From assembly GCA_963718305.1 (NCBI GenBank), contig CAVQZG010000017.1:186001-250000 (forward strand): a DNA stretch of 64,000 bases. Direction: 5' to 3'. A program made the translations under genes and the position numbers. The notes below the pieces were generated by a model. The model did no database searches and was not told the origin of the DNA. It saw nothing but the letters and a program-made list of their open reading frames with translations. Source of the stretch: RYN-230 sp963718305 (lineage in GTDB: Bacteria > Actinomycetota > Actinomycetes > Streptosporangiales > Streptosporangiaceae). Shown here in pieces: positions 48,249-57,607 of this stretch (positions are counted from its first letter, which is position 1; each line of letters begins with the position of its first letter).

Positions 48249-49991
48249 TTACGCATCCGGTGCGGCGTACACCCGCTCCCCCTCGACGTAGGTGAGCGCG
48301 ACCGCCGCCGACGCGATCTCCCCGGGCGGCCCCGCGAACGGATCACGGTCCAGGATCACCAGGTCAGCCAGGTACCCGGGGGCGACGGCGCCGGTCTCGT
48401 CGAGGTGGTTCACGTAGGCCGAGCCCGCCGTGTAGGCGGCCAGCGCCTCGGCCAGGGTGAGCGCCTGCCCGGGCAGCAGCGGCTCCGCACCGGGCTCCGC
48501 GTCCGGCAGCGCCCGGTTCACCGCGACATGGATCCCCTCCAGCGGGTTGGCGCTGCTCACCGACCAGTCGCTGCCCGCGGCGAGCCGGGCCCCGGCCCGG
48601 AGCAGGTCACCGAACGGGTACTGCCGGGCCGCCCGCTCGGTGCCGAGGAACGGGATGGTCAGCTCGTCCATCTGCGGCTCGTGGGCGGCCCACAGCGCCT
48701 GCATGTTCGCGGTCACGCTGAGTTCCGCGAAGCGCGGGATGTCGTCGGGGTGCAGCACCTGAAGGTGCGCGATGTGGTGCCGGCCCCGGCTGACCGGGTT
48801 GGCGGCCCGCGCGGCGTCGAAAGCGTCCAGTGCCTCGCGGACCGCCCGGTCCCCGATGGCGTGCACATGCACCCCGAAGCCCGCGATGTCGAGCCGGCTC
48901 ACCTGCTCGGCCAGGTCCGCGGGATCCACGTAGGACAGCCCGCTGTTGCCGGTCTGGCAGCCGCAGCCATCCAGGTAGGGGTCGATCATCCCGGCGGTGA
49001 AGTTCTCCGCGACACCGTCCTGCATGATCTTCACGGTGCCGGCCCGGAACCGGCCCGCCTGGCCGGCCTGCCGCCGGTCGAGCAGGTCGTCCAGTTGCTC
49101 TCCGCCGCGGCCGCGATCCCACCACAGGGCGCCCTCGACCCGGGCGGTCAGCGTGCCGTCCCGGGCGGCGGCCAGGTAGGCCGGCAGCGGATCTGGATAG
49201 CCCAGGTACTCCCCCACGATCGCGTCCTGCCAGGCGGTGATGCCCAGCGAGTGCAGGTGCTGCTGGGCCAGCAGCAGCCCGCGGAGCTGCTCGGCGAAGG
49301 CCGGGCCGGGCACGAGCCTGCCCACCAGGAGCGCCGCGCCCTCGTGCAGGGTGCCCTGCGGCTCACCGTCGGCCCCGCGCTCGATCCGGCCGTCCGCGGG
49401 GTCGGGGGTGGTGGCGGTCAGGCCCGCCAGCTCCAGCGCCCGGGAGTTGACCCAGGCGCCGTGCCCGTCCCGGTTGGTCAGGTAGGCCGGCCGGTCCGGG
49501 ACCACGCGGTCCAGCAGCTCGCGCGAGGGGGTCCCGCCGGGGAACCACTCCATCCGCCAGCCGCTGCCGTCGATCCATTCCCGGTCCGGCTGGGCCTCGG
49601 CGTAGGCCCGGATCCGGGCCAGCGCGCCGTCCAGGTCCTCGGCGCCGTCCAGGTCGCAGCGCAGCATGGTGATCCCGGCGAAGGCCGGGTGCACGTGGGC
49701 GTCCTGGAAACCGGGCAGCAGGGGCCGGCCGCCCAGGGGCACCGTCTCCGCCTGGCTGCCCGCCAGGTCGCGGATCTCGTCGTCGGTGCCGACGGCGACG
49801 ATCCGGCCGTCCTGCACCGCTACCGCGGTCGCGGGCGGCCCGTCCGCGGCCCCGACGCCCGCCCCGGCGCTGGTGTCATCGGTGCTGGCCGACTCGCCGC
49901 TGGCCGTGGCCGGGACCATCCGGCGCCCGTCGGGAAGCACGGTGTAGATCTGCCCGCCCGTGAAGATCAGGTCTGCTGCCATGCGCGGCAT
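48249..49991 (-). CDS. YtcJ-type metal-dependent amidohydrolase
   Basis: 580 residues from ATG 49991 (MPRMAADLIFTGGQIYTVLP). Metal site: GFQDAHVHPAFAG (HxH), a central metal-bridging region TVKIMQDGVAENFTAGMIDP, VHVHAIGDRAVREALDAFD, HHIAHLQVLHPDDIPRF, and LAAGSDWSVSSANPLEGIHV with the Asp of the last strand. This is Amidohydrolase_3 (YtcJ-like). Such enzymes act on varied N-acyl or cyclic compounds. It shares orientation with the aldo/keto reductase, with 36 bp between them. Confidence 0.93.
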   Translation of the reverse strand: MPRMAADLIFTGGQIYTVLPDGRRMVPATASGESASTDDTSAGAGVGAADGPPATAVAVQDGRIVAVGTDDEIRDLAGSQAETVPLGGRPLLPGFQDAHVHPAFAGITMLRCDLDGAEDLDGALARIRAYAEAQPDREWIDGSGWRMEWFPGGTPSRELLDRVVPDRPAYLTNRDGHGAWVNSRALELAGLTATTPDPADGRIERGADGEPQGTLHEGAALLVGRLVPGPAFAEQLRGLLLAQQHLHSLGITAWQDAIVGEYLGYPDPLPAYLAAARDGTLTARVEGALWWDRGRGGEQLDDLLDRRQAGQAGRFRAGTVKIMQDGVAENFTAGMIDPYLDGCGCQTGNSGLSYVDPADLAEQVSRLDIAGFGVHVHAIGDRAVREALDAFDAARAANPVSRGRHHIAHLQVLHPDDIPRFAELSVTANMQALWAAHEPQMDELTIPFLGTERAARQYPFGDLLRAGARLAAGSDWSVSSANPLEGIHVAVNRALPDAEPGAEPLLPGQALTLAEALAAYTAGSAYVNHLDETGAVAPGYLADLVILDRDPFAGPPGEIASAAVALTYVEGERVYAAPDA

Positions 49992-50025
49992 CCTATTTCC
50001 AGCGGCGCGCCACCGCCGCTGCCGG

Positions 50026-50070
50026 ATCCCCCCCACTCAGGGCCCGGCATCCCCCCACTCAGGGCCCGGC
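50026..50070. repeat. Two tandem copies of a 22-23-bp repeat
   Basis: The unit ATCCCCCCACTCAGGGCCC plus GGC occurs twice in direct succession, differing by one C in the homopolymer. It lies between the DUF4193 stop and the amidohydrolase start. Confidence 0.7.
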
Positions 50071-50141
50071 GTGCTCATGCCTGGCCCATGTCCTGCGTTC
50101 CTGCACCTCAATGCCCCGCCCGAGTGGGCGGCCTGAAATCC

Positions 50142-50441
50142 TCAGGCCGCGCACTCACGGCAGACTGGCTGGCCGTTGCGGTCCTCGGCCAGTTGACTCC
50201 GGTGATGCACCAGGAAGCACCGCGAGCAGGTGAACTCGTCCGCCTGCCGCGGAATGACTCGGAACGACAGTTCCTCGTTGGACAGATCCGCTCCGGGCAG
50301 CTCCAGCGACTCCGCGACATCATCTGGGTCGATGTCGATCGTGCTGGAAGACTTGTCCATCCGGCGAGCCTGCAGTTCCTGCAGGCTGTCTTCAGTGAGC
50401 TCGTCGTCTGTCTTACGCGGGCTGTCATAGTCAGTTGCCAT
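50142..50441 (-). CDS. DUF4193 zinc-ribbon protein
   Basis: 99 residues (MATDYDSPRKTDDELTEDSL, LQELQARRMDKSSSTIDID, then SFRVIPRQADEFTCSRCFLV, CRECAA). The two CxxC pairs make a zinc ribbon. The family is actinobacterial and of unknown function; it is often near RNA polymerase or dUTPase-type genes, which are not seen here. Confidence 0.93.
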   Translation of the reverse strand: MATDYDSPRKTDDELTEDSLQELQARRMDKSSSTIDIDPDDVAESLELPGADLSNEELSFRVIPRQADEFTCSRCFLVHHRSQLAEDRNGQPVCRECAA

Positions 50442-50758
50442 CTGGGTACTCCACCCCCTCCTTCGTTATGCGCCTCGTCGCGCGGGTGTAACGCTCGGCA
50501 GGCCGTGATTTGTGCCCGATTCCGGCGGGGAATTCTGTCACGTCCGGCTGCCGCGCACACGGAGGGTACGGGCTATAGCGCGTCGTGTCCGTGTCTTCAC
50601 CGACCTAGGCCCCCGATCGGCGGCGATCGGGTGCGGGCCCAAAGCTCCCAACACGTGCTTGCGACGGTAACTTCCCCCGATCTGTGCACGCCAAGCACGG
50701 AAGAGTGCGTATCGTACGAAACTGATCTCCCACCCCGCAGGATTAGCGGAGCTGCCGC

Positions 50759-52063
50759 ATGCCCCTCGTCACCCCGTTGCGGCCCGATGATCTCCGGCGG
50801 GTCGGCCGTTACCGGCTGTCCAGCCGGATCGCGGACGGCCTGGATAACCCGGATTCGGCCGGGACATTCCTGTCCCGCCTCCCGGACGGCACCCCGGTCG
50901 CGGTCACCCTGCTGGCCCGGGCCGCGGCTCCTGACTCGGCGTCCCGGGACCGCTTCACCGCCGAGGCCACGGTGGCCCGCCGGGTCGCCCCGTTCTGTGC
51001 CGCGCGGATCCTGGACGCCGGGTTCGACAACGGCCTGCCCTTCCTGGTCAGTGAATTCATCGAAGGGCCGTCCCTGGCCGAGACCATCACGGTCGAGGGC
51101 CCGCTGGAGGGACCGGTGCTGGCCGCGCTGGCCATCGGCGCGGCTACCGGGCTGACCTCGATTCACCAGGCGGGGCTGGTGCACGGGGATTTCGGGCCGG
51201 ACCATGTGGTGCTCGGCACCGAAGGGCCCCGGGTCGTCCACTTCAGCACCACGCCGCCCTACGGTCCGGCGACCCCGTCAGCGGACCTGCTCGCCTGGGC
51301 CCAGACCATCCTGTTCGCCGCGGGGCGCCCGGACGTCGCCAGCCTGCCCGAGCCGCTGCGGAACACCGTGTCCGCCTGCATGTCCCCCGACCCGGCCAGC
51401 CGGCCGCCGGCCCGGACCCTGGTGACCGCGCTCCTCGGCCACAACGACCCGGCGGCCGGGCTGCTCGCCGAAGGCACCCGGCGGGCCCGGGCCGCCGGCC
51501 GCGGCCCGGTCAGCCCGGACTCCGACAGGCCGGCGGAGATCCCCACCGTGTCCAGGTCCCGCCGGGTCGCCTGGGCCGTGGCCTGCCTGGCCTGCGTGGC
51601 CGTCATCGTGGTGGCGGCCATCCTGATCGCCACGCACGGCAACGGCCCCGGGACCACGGCCACCCCGGTGGCGGCGGATCACACCACCGCCTCGGCGCAC
51701 ACGTCGTCCGCGTCCGCCACGCCCGCAGCCCCGGCGAAGATCCCGGCCGACCTGGCGGGCACCTGGAGCGGCACGGTCCGGCAGACGGACCCGGCGCTCG
51801 CGGTGACCGTCCGGATCAGCCTGGCCGCAGGTACCTCGGCGGGAACCATCTCCTACCCGCAGCTCGGCTGCTCGGGCCGCCTGCTGCTGGTCTCGGTACT
51901 CGCCGGTACCTTCACCCTGGAACAGGGCATCACCAAGGGCCAGCAGAGCTGCGACAACGGCACGGTGCTGCTCACCCCCAAGGGCAGCTCGGCCCTGGCC
52001 TTCAAGTTCCGCCGCAGCGACGCCCCGAGCCCGGCGGGCGTGCTGGCCAAGACCGGGTCCTGA
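50759..52063 (+). CDS. Membrane-anchored protein kinase-like protein, probably a pseudokinase
   Basis: 434 residues. The kinase fold is recognisable (VGRYRLSSRIADGLDNPDSA, LVSEFIEGPSLAETI, ATGLTSIHQAGLVHGDFGPD), but the catalytic residues are not: the beta-3 Lys is Thr (PVAVTLL), the catalytic HRDxKxxN is HGDFGPDH, and DFG is replaced by HFS in RVVHFST. A transmembrane helix (VAWAVACLACVAVIVVAAIL) follows, then a Thr/Ser/Ala linker and a 110-residue extracytoplasmic domain with two Cys. It may bind ATP or a partner as a scaffold. Upstream 5' region is AT-richer. Confidence 0.85.
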   Translation: MPLVTPLRPDDLRRVGRYRLSSRIADGLDNPDSAGTFLSRLPDGTPVAVTLLARAAAPDSASRDRFTAEATVARRVAPFCAARILDAGFDNGLPFLVSEFIEGPSLAETITVEGPLEGPVLAALAIGAATGLTSIHQAGLVHGDFGPDHVVLGTEGPRVVHFSTTPPYGPATPSADLLAWAQTILFAAGRPDVASLPEPLRNTVSACMSPDPASRPPARTLVTALLGHNDPAAGLLAEGTRRARAAGRGPVSPDSDRPAEIPTVSRSRRVAWAVACLACVAVIVVAAILIATHGNGPGTTATPVAADHTTASAHTSSASATPAAPAKIPADLAGTWSGTVRQTDPALAVTVRISLAAGTSAGTISYPQLGCSGRLLLVSVLAGTFTLEQGITKGQQSCDNGTVLLTPKGSSALAFKFRRSDAPSPAGVLAKTGS

Positions 52064-52076
52064 GCCCACCGGCGGC

Positions 52077-52116
52077 GTTAGCCAGCCGGGTTAGCCAGCC
52101 AGGGTTAGCCAGCCAG
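52077..52116. repeat. Three short tandem repeats between convergent genes
   Basis: GTTAGCCAGCC(A/G)GG occurs three times, then decays into GCTAGTCAGTCAG. Lies between the kinase-like gene and the inositol phosphatase stop. Confidence 0.7.
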
Positions 52117-52122
52117 CGCTAG

Positions 52123-52983
52123 TCAGTCAGCGGTGCTGGCTTCCTCGGCGTCCCGCTCCGGATCGAGGCCGCGCAGCAGGTCGTGCAGGTCCTGGAACAG
52201 CCCGGGCCCGGCCGCGATGGCCAGTTCGGGGCTCGGCGGCTGGCCGGCCAGCCCGGCCAGCCGGGCCCCCGCCTCAGTCGCGATGAGGCCACCCGCCGCC
52301 CAGTCCCAGTAGTTGACGCCCCGCTCGTAGTAGGCATCAACCCGGCCGGCCGCGACCGAGCACAGATCCACCGCGCAGGAACCGCCCCGGCGGATGTCAC
52401 GGACCCGGGGCAGCACGGCGGCCACGATCTCGCCCTGCACCACCCGCCGGGCCCGCGTGTACCCGAAGCCGGTGGAGACCAGGGCCTTGCCCAGTGGCAC
52501 CCCGGCGTTGCACCGCAGTCTCACCGCTGGCGCCCCGTCCGGGTGCAGCCAGCTGCCCTGGCCGGCCACGGCGGCGAACACCTCGCGATGCCGCGGGATC
52601 GCCACCACGCCGGCCACGACCGCGCCGTCCACCTCGGCCGCGATGCTCACCGCCCAGTCGGCCAGGCCGTAGACGTAGTTGATGGTGCCGTCGAGCGGGT
52701 CGACGATCCAGCGAACCCGGCCATGACCGGATTCGCCGCCTTCCTCGCCGAGGATGGCGTCGCCGGGACGCTCGGCCAGGATCCGCTCCGCGATCATCGC
52801 CTCGGCCGCGCGGTCCATCTCGGTGACCAGGTCGGTCGGGCTGGACTTGGTGTTCGCAACGTCCGGCCGGCCCTGCGGGCCGGCCGGGCGCCGGTCGGCC
52901 AGCATCGCGGCCGCCGCGTCCGCCGCCGACCGGGCCAGGGTGAGCAGGGCCTCCGGATCCGGCGCCCCAGCCGCGGCGCTCAT
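52123..52983 (-). CDS. Inositol monophosphatase-family protein
   Basis: 286 residues. Motifs for the Mg site: GEEGGESG (Glu), RWIVDPLDGTINYVYGL and NYWDWAAGGLIATEAGA. The WVSIAAEVDGAVVAGVV-like core and RRGGSCAVDLCSVAAGRVDA complete the fold. It may hydrolyse inositol-1-phosphate or a related sugar phosphate (CysQ- or histidinol-phosphatase-like roles are alternatives). Its ATG overlaps the ferrochelatase stop by 4 bp. Confidence 0.93.
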   Translation of the reverse strand: MSAAAGAPDPEALLTLARSAADAAAAMLADRRPAGPQGRPDVANTKSSPTDLVTEMDRAAEAMIAERILAERPGDAILGEEGGESGHGRVRWIVDPLDGTINYVYGLADWAVSIAAEVDGAVVAGVVAIPRHREVFAAVAGQGSWLHPDGAPAVRLRCNAGVPLGKALVSTGFGYTRARRVVQGEIVAAVLPRVRDIRRGGSCAVDLCSVAAGRVDAYYERGVNYWDWAAGGLIATEAGARLAGLAGQPPSPELAIAAGPGLFQDLHDLLRGLDPERDAEEASTAD

Positions 52984-54041
52984 GATGCGGCCGGCCGGGG
53001 GCCAGGACGGCCCACCCCGGCGGGCAGGCGGCAGCAGTCGCCGGTGCCACAGCCCGGGGAGCCCAGCGCCGCCGGGCTGACCTGGCCCTCCAGCCGTTCG
53101 GTGACCAGCGCGGTGATCATCGAGACGAAGCGCGGGTCCGTACTGGGAGTCCCGGAACGGGCCAGCGGCAGCCCGAGGCGGCGGGCGGTCTCCGCCGCCT
53201 CGACGTCCAGATCGTGCACGACCTCCATGTGGTCGCTGATGAAGCCGACCGGGACCAGGACCGCCCCGGGAGCTCCGTCCCGGGCCAGGTCCTCCAGGTA
53301 ATCGCCTACGTCCGGGCCGAGCCAGGGCTGCGACGGGGGCCCGCTGCGGCTCTGGTAGACCAGCCGCCAGGGGTGCCCGCCGCCGGTGGCGGCGTTGACG
53401 CGTTCAGCGATGAGCCCGGACGCCTCGGCCAGCTGGGACGGATAGCGGCCACCTGGCGGCGGCCCGCTGGCCGCGGCCATGGCGTCCGGCACGCTGTGCG
53501 CGGTGAACACGAGCGGGACGTCCGCGCGGATGCCCGGGGCCAGCGACCCGATGGCCGCCACGGTGGCGTCGGCGAACGGCTCGATGAACCCCGGGTGCTG
53601 GTAGAAGTGCCGGATCTTGTCGATCACCGGGGCCCCGGGCCCGGTCTGCGACCGCGCCCGCTCGATGTCGTCCAGGTACTGCCGGCAGCCGGAGTAGGAC
53701 CCGTAGGCCGAGGTGACGAAGGCCAGCGCCCGCCGCACCCCGGCGGCGGCCATCTCGGCCACGGTCGCGGTCAGGTAGGGATCCCAGTTCCGGTTGCCCC
53801 AGTAGATCGGCAGGTCCACCCCGGCCGTGGCGAAATCCTTGCCGATCGCGGCGATCAGGTCCCGGCACTGCTGGTTGATGGGGCTGACCCCGCCGACCGC
53901 GTAATAGTGCTCGGCCACCGCCTCCAGCCGCTGCGCGGGGATGCCCCGGCCGCGGGTCACGTTCTGCAGGAACGGCATGACATCATCCGGCCCCTCCGGG
54001 CCGCCGAAAGACACCAGGAGGAACGCGTCGTACTCCGCCAT
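52980..54041 (-). CDS. hemH: Ferrochelatase (coproporphyrin-type) with Cys residues for a [2Fe-2S] cluster
   Basis: 353 residues from ATG 54041 (MAEYDAFLLVSFGGPEGPDD). GYYxVGG-type GGVSPINQQ, catalytic His in VFTAHSVPDAM and Glu in VGFISDHMEVVHDLD are present. Actinobacterial enzymes carry four Cys for a [2Fe-2S] cluster: here one in YGSYSGCRQYLDD and three near the C-terminus (GCGTGDCC). In actinobacteria the enzyme inserts iron into coproporphyrin III for heme synthesis. Coupled to the inositol phosphatase gene downstream. Confidence 0.95.
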   Translation of the reverse strand: MAEYDAFLLVSFGGPEGPDDVMPFLQNVTRGRGIPAQRLEAVAEHYYAVGGVSPINQQCRDLIAAIGKDFATAGVDLPIYWGNRNWDPYLTATVAEMAAAGVRRALAFVTSAYGSYSGCRQYLDDIERARSQTGPGAPVIDKIRHFYQHPGFIEPFADATVAAIGSLAPGIRADVPLVFTAHSVPDAMAAASGPPPGGRYPSQLAEASGLIAERVNAATGGGHPWRLVYQSRSGPPSQPWLGPDVGDYLEDLARDGAPGAVLVPVGFISDHMEVVHDLDVEAAETARRLGLPLARSGTPSTDPRFVSMITALVTERLEGQVSPAALGSPGCGTGDCCRLPAGVGRPGPRPAAS

Positions 54042-54140
54042 GCCTCCATCCAACCAGGCGCGTGCCGGTGACCAGACGGCGCGGACGGGGCCCCGGGGCT
54101 CGCGGTCCCGCCCCTGGCGCGAGGCGGCCGGGTGGGCGGG

Positions 54141-55289
54141 TCAGCCGTAGTCGCGGGCGTACTGCTGGGCCAGCGCGAGCACCTCGTTGACGTACCAGGT
54201 GGCGTGGTTGTAGGCGAAGATGGCCCCGCGCAGCCCGCGGGCGGACCCCGCCCCCGCCGCGCACAGCAGCCGGGCGGCCGCCGGGACCGCGTCGAACGGG
54301 TCCATGATGTCCGGCGACCCGGTCTCGCCGAACGCCGCGATCCCCCACTCCCGCCAGGTCGAGGGCAGGAACTGCATGGGCCCGAGCGCCCCGGCGCTGG
54401 ACGGGCCATTGTTGCTCCCGTCACCGCTCTCGATCTGCCCGATGGCGGCCAGCACCGTCCAGGACAGGCCGGGGCAGTAGCGGGCCGCGGACGCCTGGAA
54501 CAGCTGCAGGTAGTTCGAGGGACGGCCGCTGCCGGCCGTGTGGTCTACCGGGAGCTGCTGCTGCGCGGGCCGCAGGCTGCTCAGCTGGGCGGACTGCCCG
54601 GTGATCCGGCGCACCGCCCTGGTCAGCCTGGCCATGCCCGCCCTGGGCGCGCTGATCAGGGCCAGCACCCCGGGCACCAGGCCGAGCTGGGCTGAGACCC
54701 GGTTGCTGACCAGGGCGTCGATATCCGAGATGCCCAGCGATGCCGATCCGCCGAAGGTCAGCTGCTCCTGGCGGGCCCCGGTGATCTGGTAGGCCGTGCC
54801 CCGGTGCAGCTTCCGCTGCGTGGCCAGCGCGGGCGAGGTCACGAAGCGGCCCTGCCTGAGCGCCGTCCACAGGCGCTGATCCGTCGCGGTAGCCAGCGGG
54901 GTCCAGGACCGGAACTGCCCCGGGTTCACGCCGAGGACGTTCACCGGGTGGCCGCCCAGCTTGATCGCGGCACCATCGGCGGACAGGACCTGGCGCACCC
55001 CGGCCACGGCGGCCAGCCTGGCCAGCTGCCGGGCGGACAGGCCGGACGGCTCGATCACGAGCAGGTCCGGCGAGATGATCTTGCGGAAGCTGCCGCTGGT
55101 AGTGGCGCTGGCCGCGGTGCTGGCTGACGCGGTGCCAGCGGGAGTGGCGCCGGTGGGTGCGGGCTGCATGGCCGTGGTGCCAGCCAGCAGGAGGGCGACG
55201 GCCGCACTGGCCCCCAGGGCCCGCGTGGCAGGCCCCCGGACGGCAGTGAACGGCGCTGTGCGCCGTAGCAGGCGTCTCATCGCGTTCAT
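54141..55289 (-). CDS. Secreted lytic transglycosylase (SLT-type) protein
   Basis: 382 residues. An N-terminal signal (ALGASAAVALLLAGTTAMQP), a 170-residue domain of unknown function (LVIEPSGLSARQLARLAAVA onward), then a transglycosylase domain with catalytic Glu in AAIGQIESGDG, GALGPMQFLPSTWREWG and AIFAYNHATWYVNEVL. It cuts glycan strands of peptidoglycan in wall growth or spore development. The N-terminal region may bind the wall. Confidence 0.9.
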   Translation of the reverse strand: MNAMRRLLRRTAPFTAVRGPATRALGASAAVALLLAGTTAMQPAPTGATPAGTASASTAASATTSGSFRKIISPDLLVIEPSGLSARQLARLAAVAGVRQVLSADGAAIKLGGHPVNVLGVNPGQFRSWTPLATATDQRLWTALRQGRFVTSPALATQRKLHRGTAYQITGARQEQLTFGGSASLGISDIDALVSNRVSAQLGLVPGVLALISAPRAGMARLTRAVRRITGQSAQLSSLRPAQQQLPVDHTAGSGRPSNYLQLFQASAARYCPGLSWTVLAAIGQIESGDGSNNGPSSAGALGPMQFLPSTWREWGIAAFGETGSPDIMDPFDAVPAAARLLCAAGAGSARGLRGAIFAYNHATWYVNEVLALAQQYARDYG

Positions 55290-55432
55290 AACCCTATAAG
55301 TGATACGGGGCGCGGCTGAAGACCGGCCGCCTCCCGAGCCAGGAAAAGCAACAGGACTACGGCTTTGCGGTAAGAGGTGACTTATGGGGCGTCTGATCCG
55401 GCCGTCCCGGCCCGCTCGGATAAGGTCCGGGC

Positions 55433-56740
55433 ATGGTCCTCGCTGTAGCTCGCTGGCAGAACTGGGCCGGTAACCAGGCCGCCGCGCCGCAGCGGGTGAT
55501 CACGCCGCGCTCCGCCGAGGAGGTTGCCGAGACGATCGCGCTGGCCACCCTGGACGGCCTGACCGTGCGGATGACGGGATCGGGCCACTCCTTCACCCCG
55601 GTCGCCGTGACCAGCGGCGTGATGCTGCAGCCCGGCGGGCTGCGGGCCATCCGGGCGGTGGACGAGGACGCCGGCGAGGTCACGGTCGAGGCCGGCTGCC
55701 GGCTCCGGGACCTCAACGAGCACCTGTACGCCCGCGGGCTGGCCCTGGCGAACATGGGTGACATCCAGGAGCAGACGGTCGCCGGGGCGATCCAGACCGG
55801 CACCCACGGCACCGGCCGGGACCTGGGCGGTATCGCCGCGCAGGTGACGGCGCTGGAGATGGTCCTGGCCGACGGCAGCATCGTGGCCTGCTCCGCGGAC
55901 CAGGCCACCGAGCTGTTCCAGGCGGCCCGGATCGGGCTCGGGGCGCTCGGCGTGCTCACCGCGGTGACCTTCCGGGTGGTCCCGGCCTTCCTGCTCGCCG
56001 CGCGCGAGGAGCCGATGAACTGGGCCGAGGTCATCGCCCGGCTGGACGAGCTGGCCAGCGCCAACGAGCACTTCGAGTTCTACTGGTTCCCGCACACGGA
56101 CGGCTGCCTGACCAAACGCAACAACCGCAGCGACGGCCCGCCGCGCCCGCTGCCCCGGTGGCGCCATCAGCTCGACGACGAGTTCCTCTCCAACACGGTG
56201 TTCGGGGCCACCTGCCGCCTCGGCCAGCGCTATCCCGCGGTCATCCCGGCCATCAACGCCGTCGCGGGCAAGGCGCTCGGCGCGCGGACCTACACCGACG
56301 CCGCCTACCGGGTGTTCACCAGCCCCCGCCGGGTGCGTTTCAAGGAACAGGAGTACGCGATCCCGCGCGAGCACCTGGCCGAGGCGCTTACCGCGATCCG
56401 CGGCCTGTTCTCCCGGCACGCCTGGCGGATCAGCTTCCCCATCGAGGTGCGGATCGCCCCCGGCGACGATGTCTGGCTGTCCACCGCGTATGGCCGGAGC
56501 ACCGCCTACATCGCCATCCACGTGTTCCACACCGCGCCGCACGAGGAGTACTTCCGGGAGGTGGAAGCGGTGATGACGGCCCTCGGCGGGCGCCCGCACT
56601 GGGGCAAGCTGCACACCCGTGACGCGGCCTACCTGCGCGGCGCGTATCCGCGGTTCGCGGATTTCGTCGCGCTGCGGGACCAAGTTGACCCGGCCCGCCG
56701 GTTCGGCAATCCCTATCTGGAACAGGTCCTGGGTTCCTAG
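55433..56740 (+). CDS. FAD-linked aldonolactone oxidase-type protein
   Basis: 435 residues, vanillyl-alcohol-oxidase superfamily. The FAD domain has RVITPRSAEEVAETIALA, VRMTGSGHSFTPVAVTSG with the His used for covalent flavin in this family, and GTHGTGRDLGGIAAQVTALE. The C-terminal ALO domain has HWGKLHTRDAAYL and RFADFVALRDQVDPARRFGN. It oxidises sugar lactones such as arabinono- or gulono-1,4-lactone, or alditols. Monocistronic. Confidence 0.92.
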   Translation: MVLAVARWQNWAGNQAAAPQRVITPRSAEEVAETIALATLDGLTVRMTGSGHSFTPVAVTSGVMLQPGGLRAIRAVDEDAGEVTVEAGCRLRDLNEHLYARGLALANMGDIQEQTVAGAIQTGTHGTGRDLGGIAAQVTALEMVLADGSIVACSADQATELFQAARIGLGALGVLTAVTFRVVPAFLLAAREEPMNWAEVIARLDELASANEHFEFYWFPHTDGCLTKRNNRSDGPPRPLPRWRHQLDDEFLSNTVFGATCRLGQRYPAVIPAINAVAGKALGARTYTDAAYRVFTSPRRVRFKEQEYAIPREHLAEALTAIRGLFSRHAWRISFPIEVRIAPGDDVWLSTAYGRSTAYIAIHVFHTAPHEEYFREVEAVMTALGGRPHWGKLHTRDAAYLRGAYPRFADFVALRDQVDPARRFGNPYLEQVLGS

Positions 56741-56838
56741 CCCCCTGATCTGGGGATAACCCGCGAGACCCGGCCGGCGGACAGTTCTCGCGGTGGGGGA
56801 ATGCAGCGAACTGATCGCGGGCAGGCTACCCTCCGAAC

Positions 56839-57597
56839 ATGAGTCGGGAAGCCAGCCCCGGCACTGCGCCAAGGGGATCTGTGCCAGAAGGAAACGCCGG
56901 AAAGCCACCAAACGGCCATAGTGGTACCCCGGCTAATCTGCGCGCCGCCGCCGCACGATCGCGACGGCCCTCACTCGGCGGGGGCGCGCCCGCCCAGGAC
57001 CGCGAGCTGCGTGCCCAGGGCCGTCAGACCGTGCAGAAGCTGCTCGACGCGGGCCTGGCCGAGTTCGATGAGCGGGGCTTCCAGGCTGTCCGGGTCGACG
57101 ACGTGGTGCGCCGGGCCAAGATCTCGCACGGCACCTTTTACCTGTACTTCGCCAACAAGGAAGACCTGTTCAAGGCGCTGCTGTCGGACGCGCTCGTGGA
57201 CATGGCCGCGCTCACCGACGAGTTCCCGGTGGTCACCAGGAATGACTCCGGGGAGGCCGCGCTGCGCCGCTGGGTCAGCGCCTTCTGCGACACCTACGCC
57301 GCCCACGCCTCGGTCATCCGGATCCTCAGCCAGGCCGAGATCGTCGGCGAGGAGGTCTGGGGTGACGGGCTGCAGCTGATGTTCAAGCTGTCCGAGGCCA
57401 TCACCCAGGGCATGACGGCCGCCGCGGGCTCGGCGGGCCACGAGACGCCGGCCGGGCACGCCGAGCTCACCGCGCTGGCCCTGCTGATGATGCTTGAGCG
57501 GATCAACTACCTGCTCACGGTCGAGGTCCGGCTGCCCAGGGACGAGATGGTGGACCGGCTGACCGCCATCATCTTCGCGGCCTTCCACTACTCCTGA
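56839..57597 (+). CDS. TetR-family regulator
   Basis: 252 residues. A disordered 55-residue N-terminus precedes the helix-turn-helix (LLDAGLAEFDERGFQAVRVD, VVRRAKISHGTFYLYFANKE). The helical ligand domain (LRRWVSAFCDTYAAHASVIR) follows. It ends 10 bp before the antiporter gene, so the two are cotranscribed and the antiporter is the likely target. Confidence 0.92.
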   Translation: MSREASPGTAPRGSVPEGNAGKPPNGHSGTPANLRAAAARSRRPSLGGGAPAQDRELRAQGRQTVQKLLDAGLAEFDERGFQAVRVDDVVRRAKISHGTFYLYFANKEDLFKALLSDALVDMAALTDEFPVVTRNDSGEAALRRWVSAFCDTYAAHASVIRILSQAEIVGEEVWGDGLQLMFKLSEAITQGMTAAAGSAGHETPAGHAELTALALLMMLERINYLLTVEVRLPRDEMVDRLTAIIFAAFHYS

Positions 57598-57607
57598 TCC
57601 CGCCGCG

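Noticed and set aside
48405..51155. 916-codon plus-strand open frame
   Set aside because: It runs antisense through the amidohydrolase and DUF4193 genes and out of frame into the kinase-like gene. No motif is recognisable; its length is due to GC bias.
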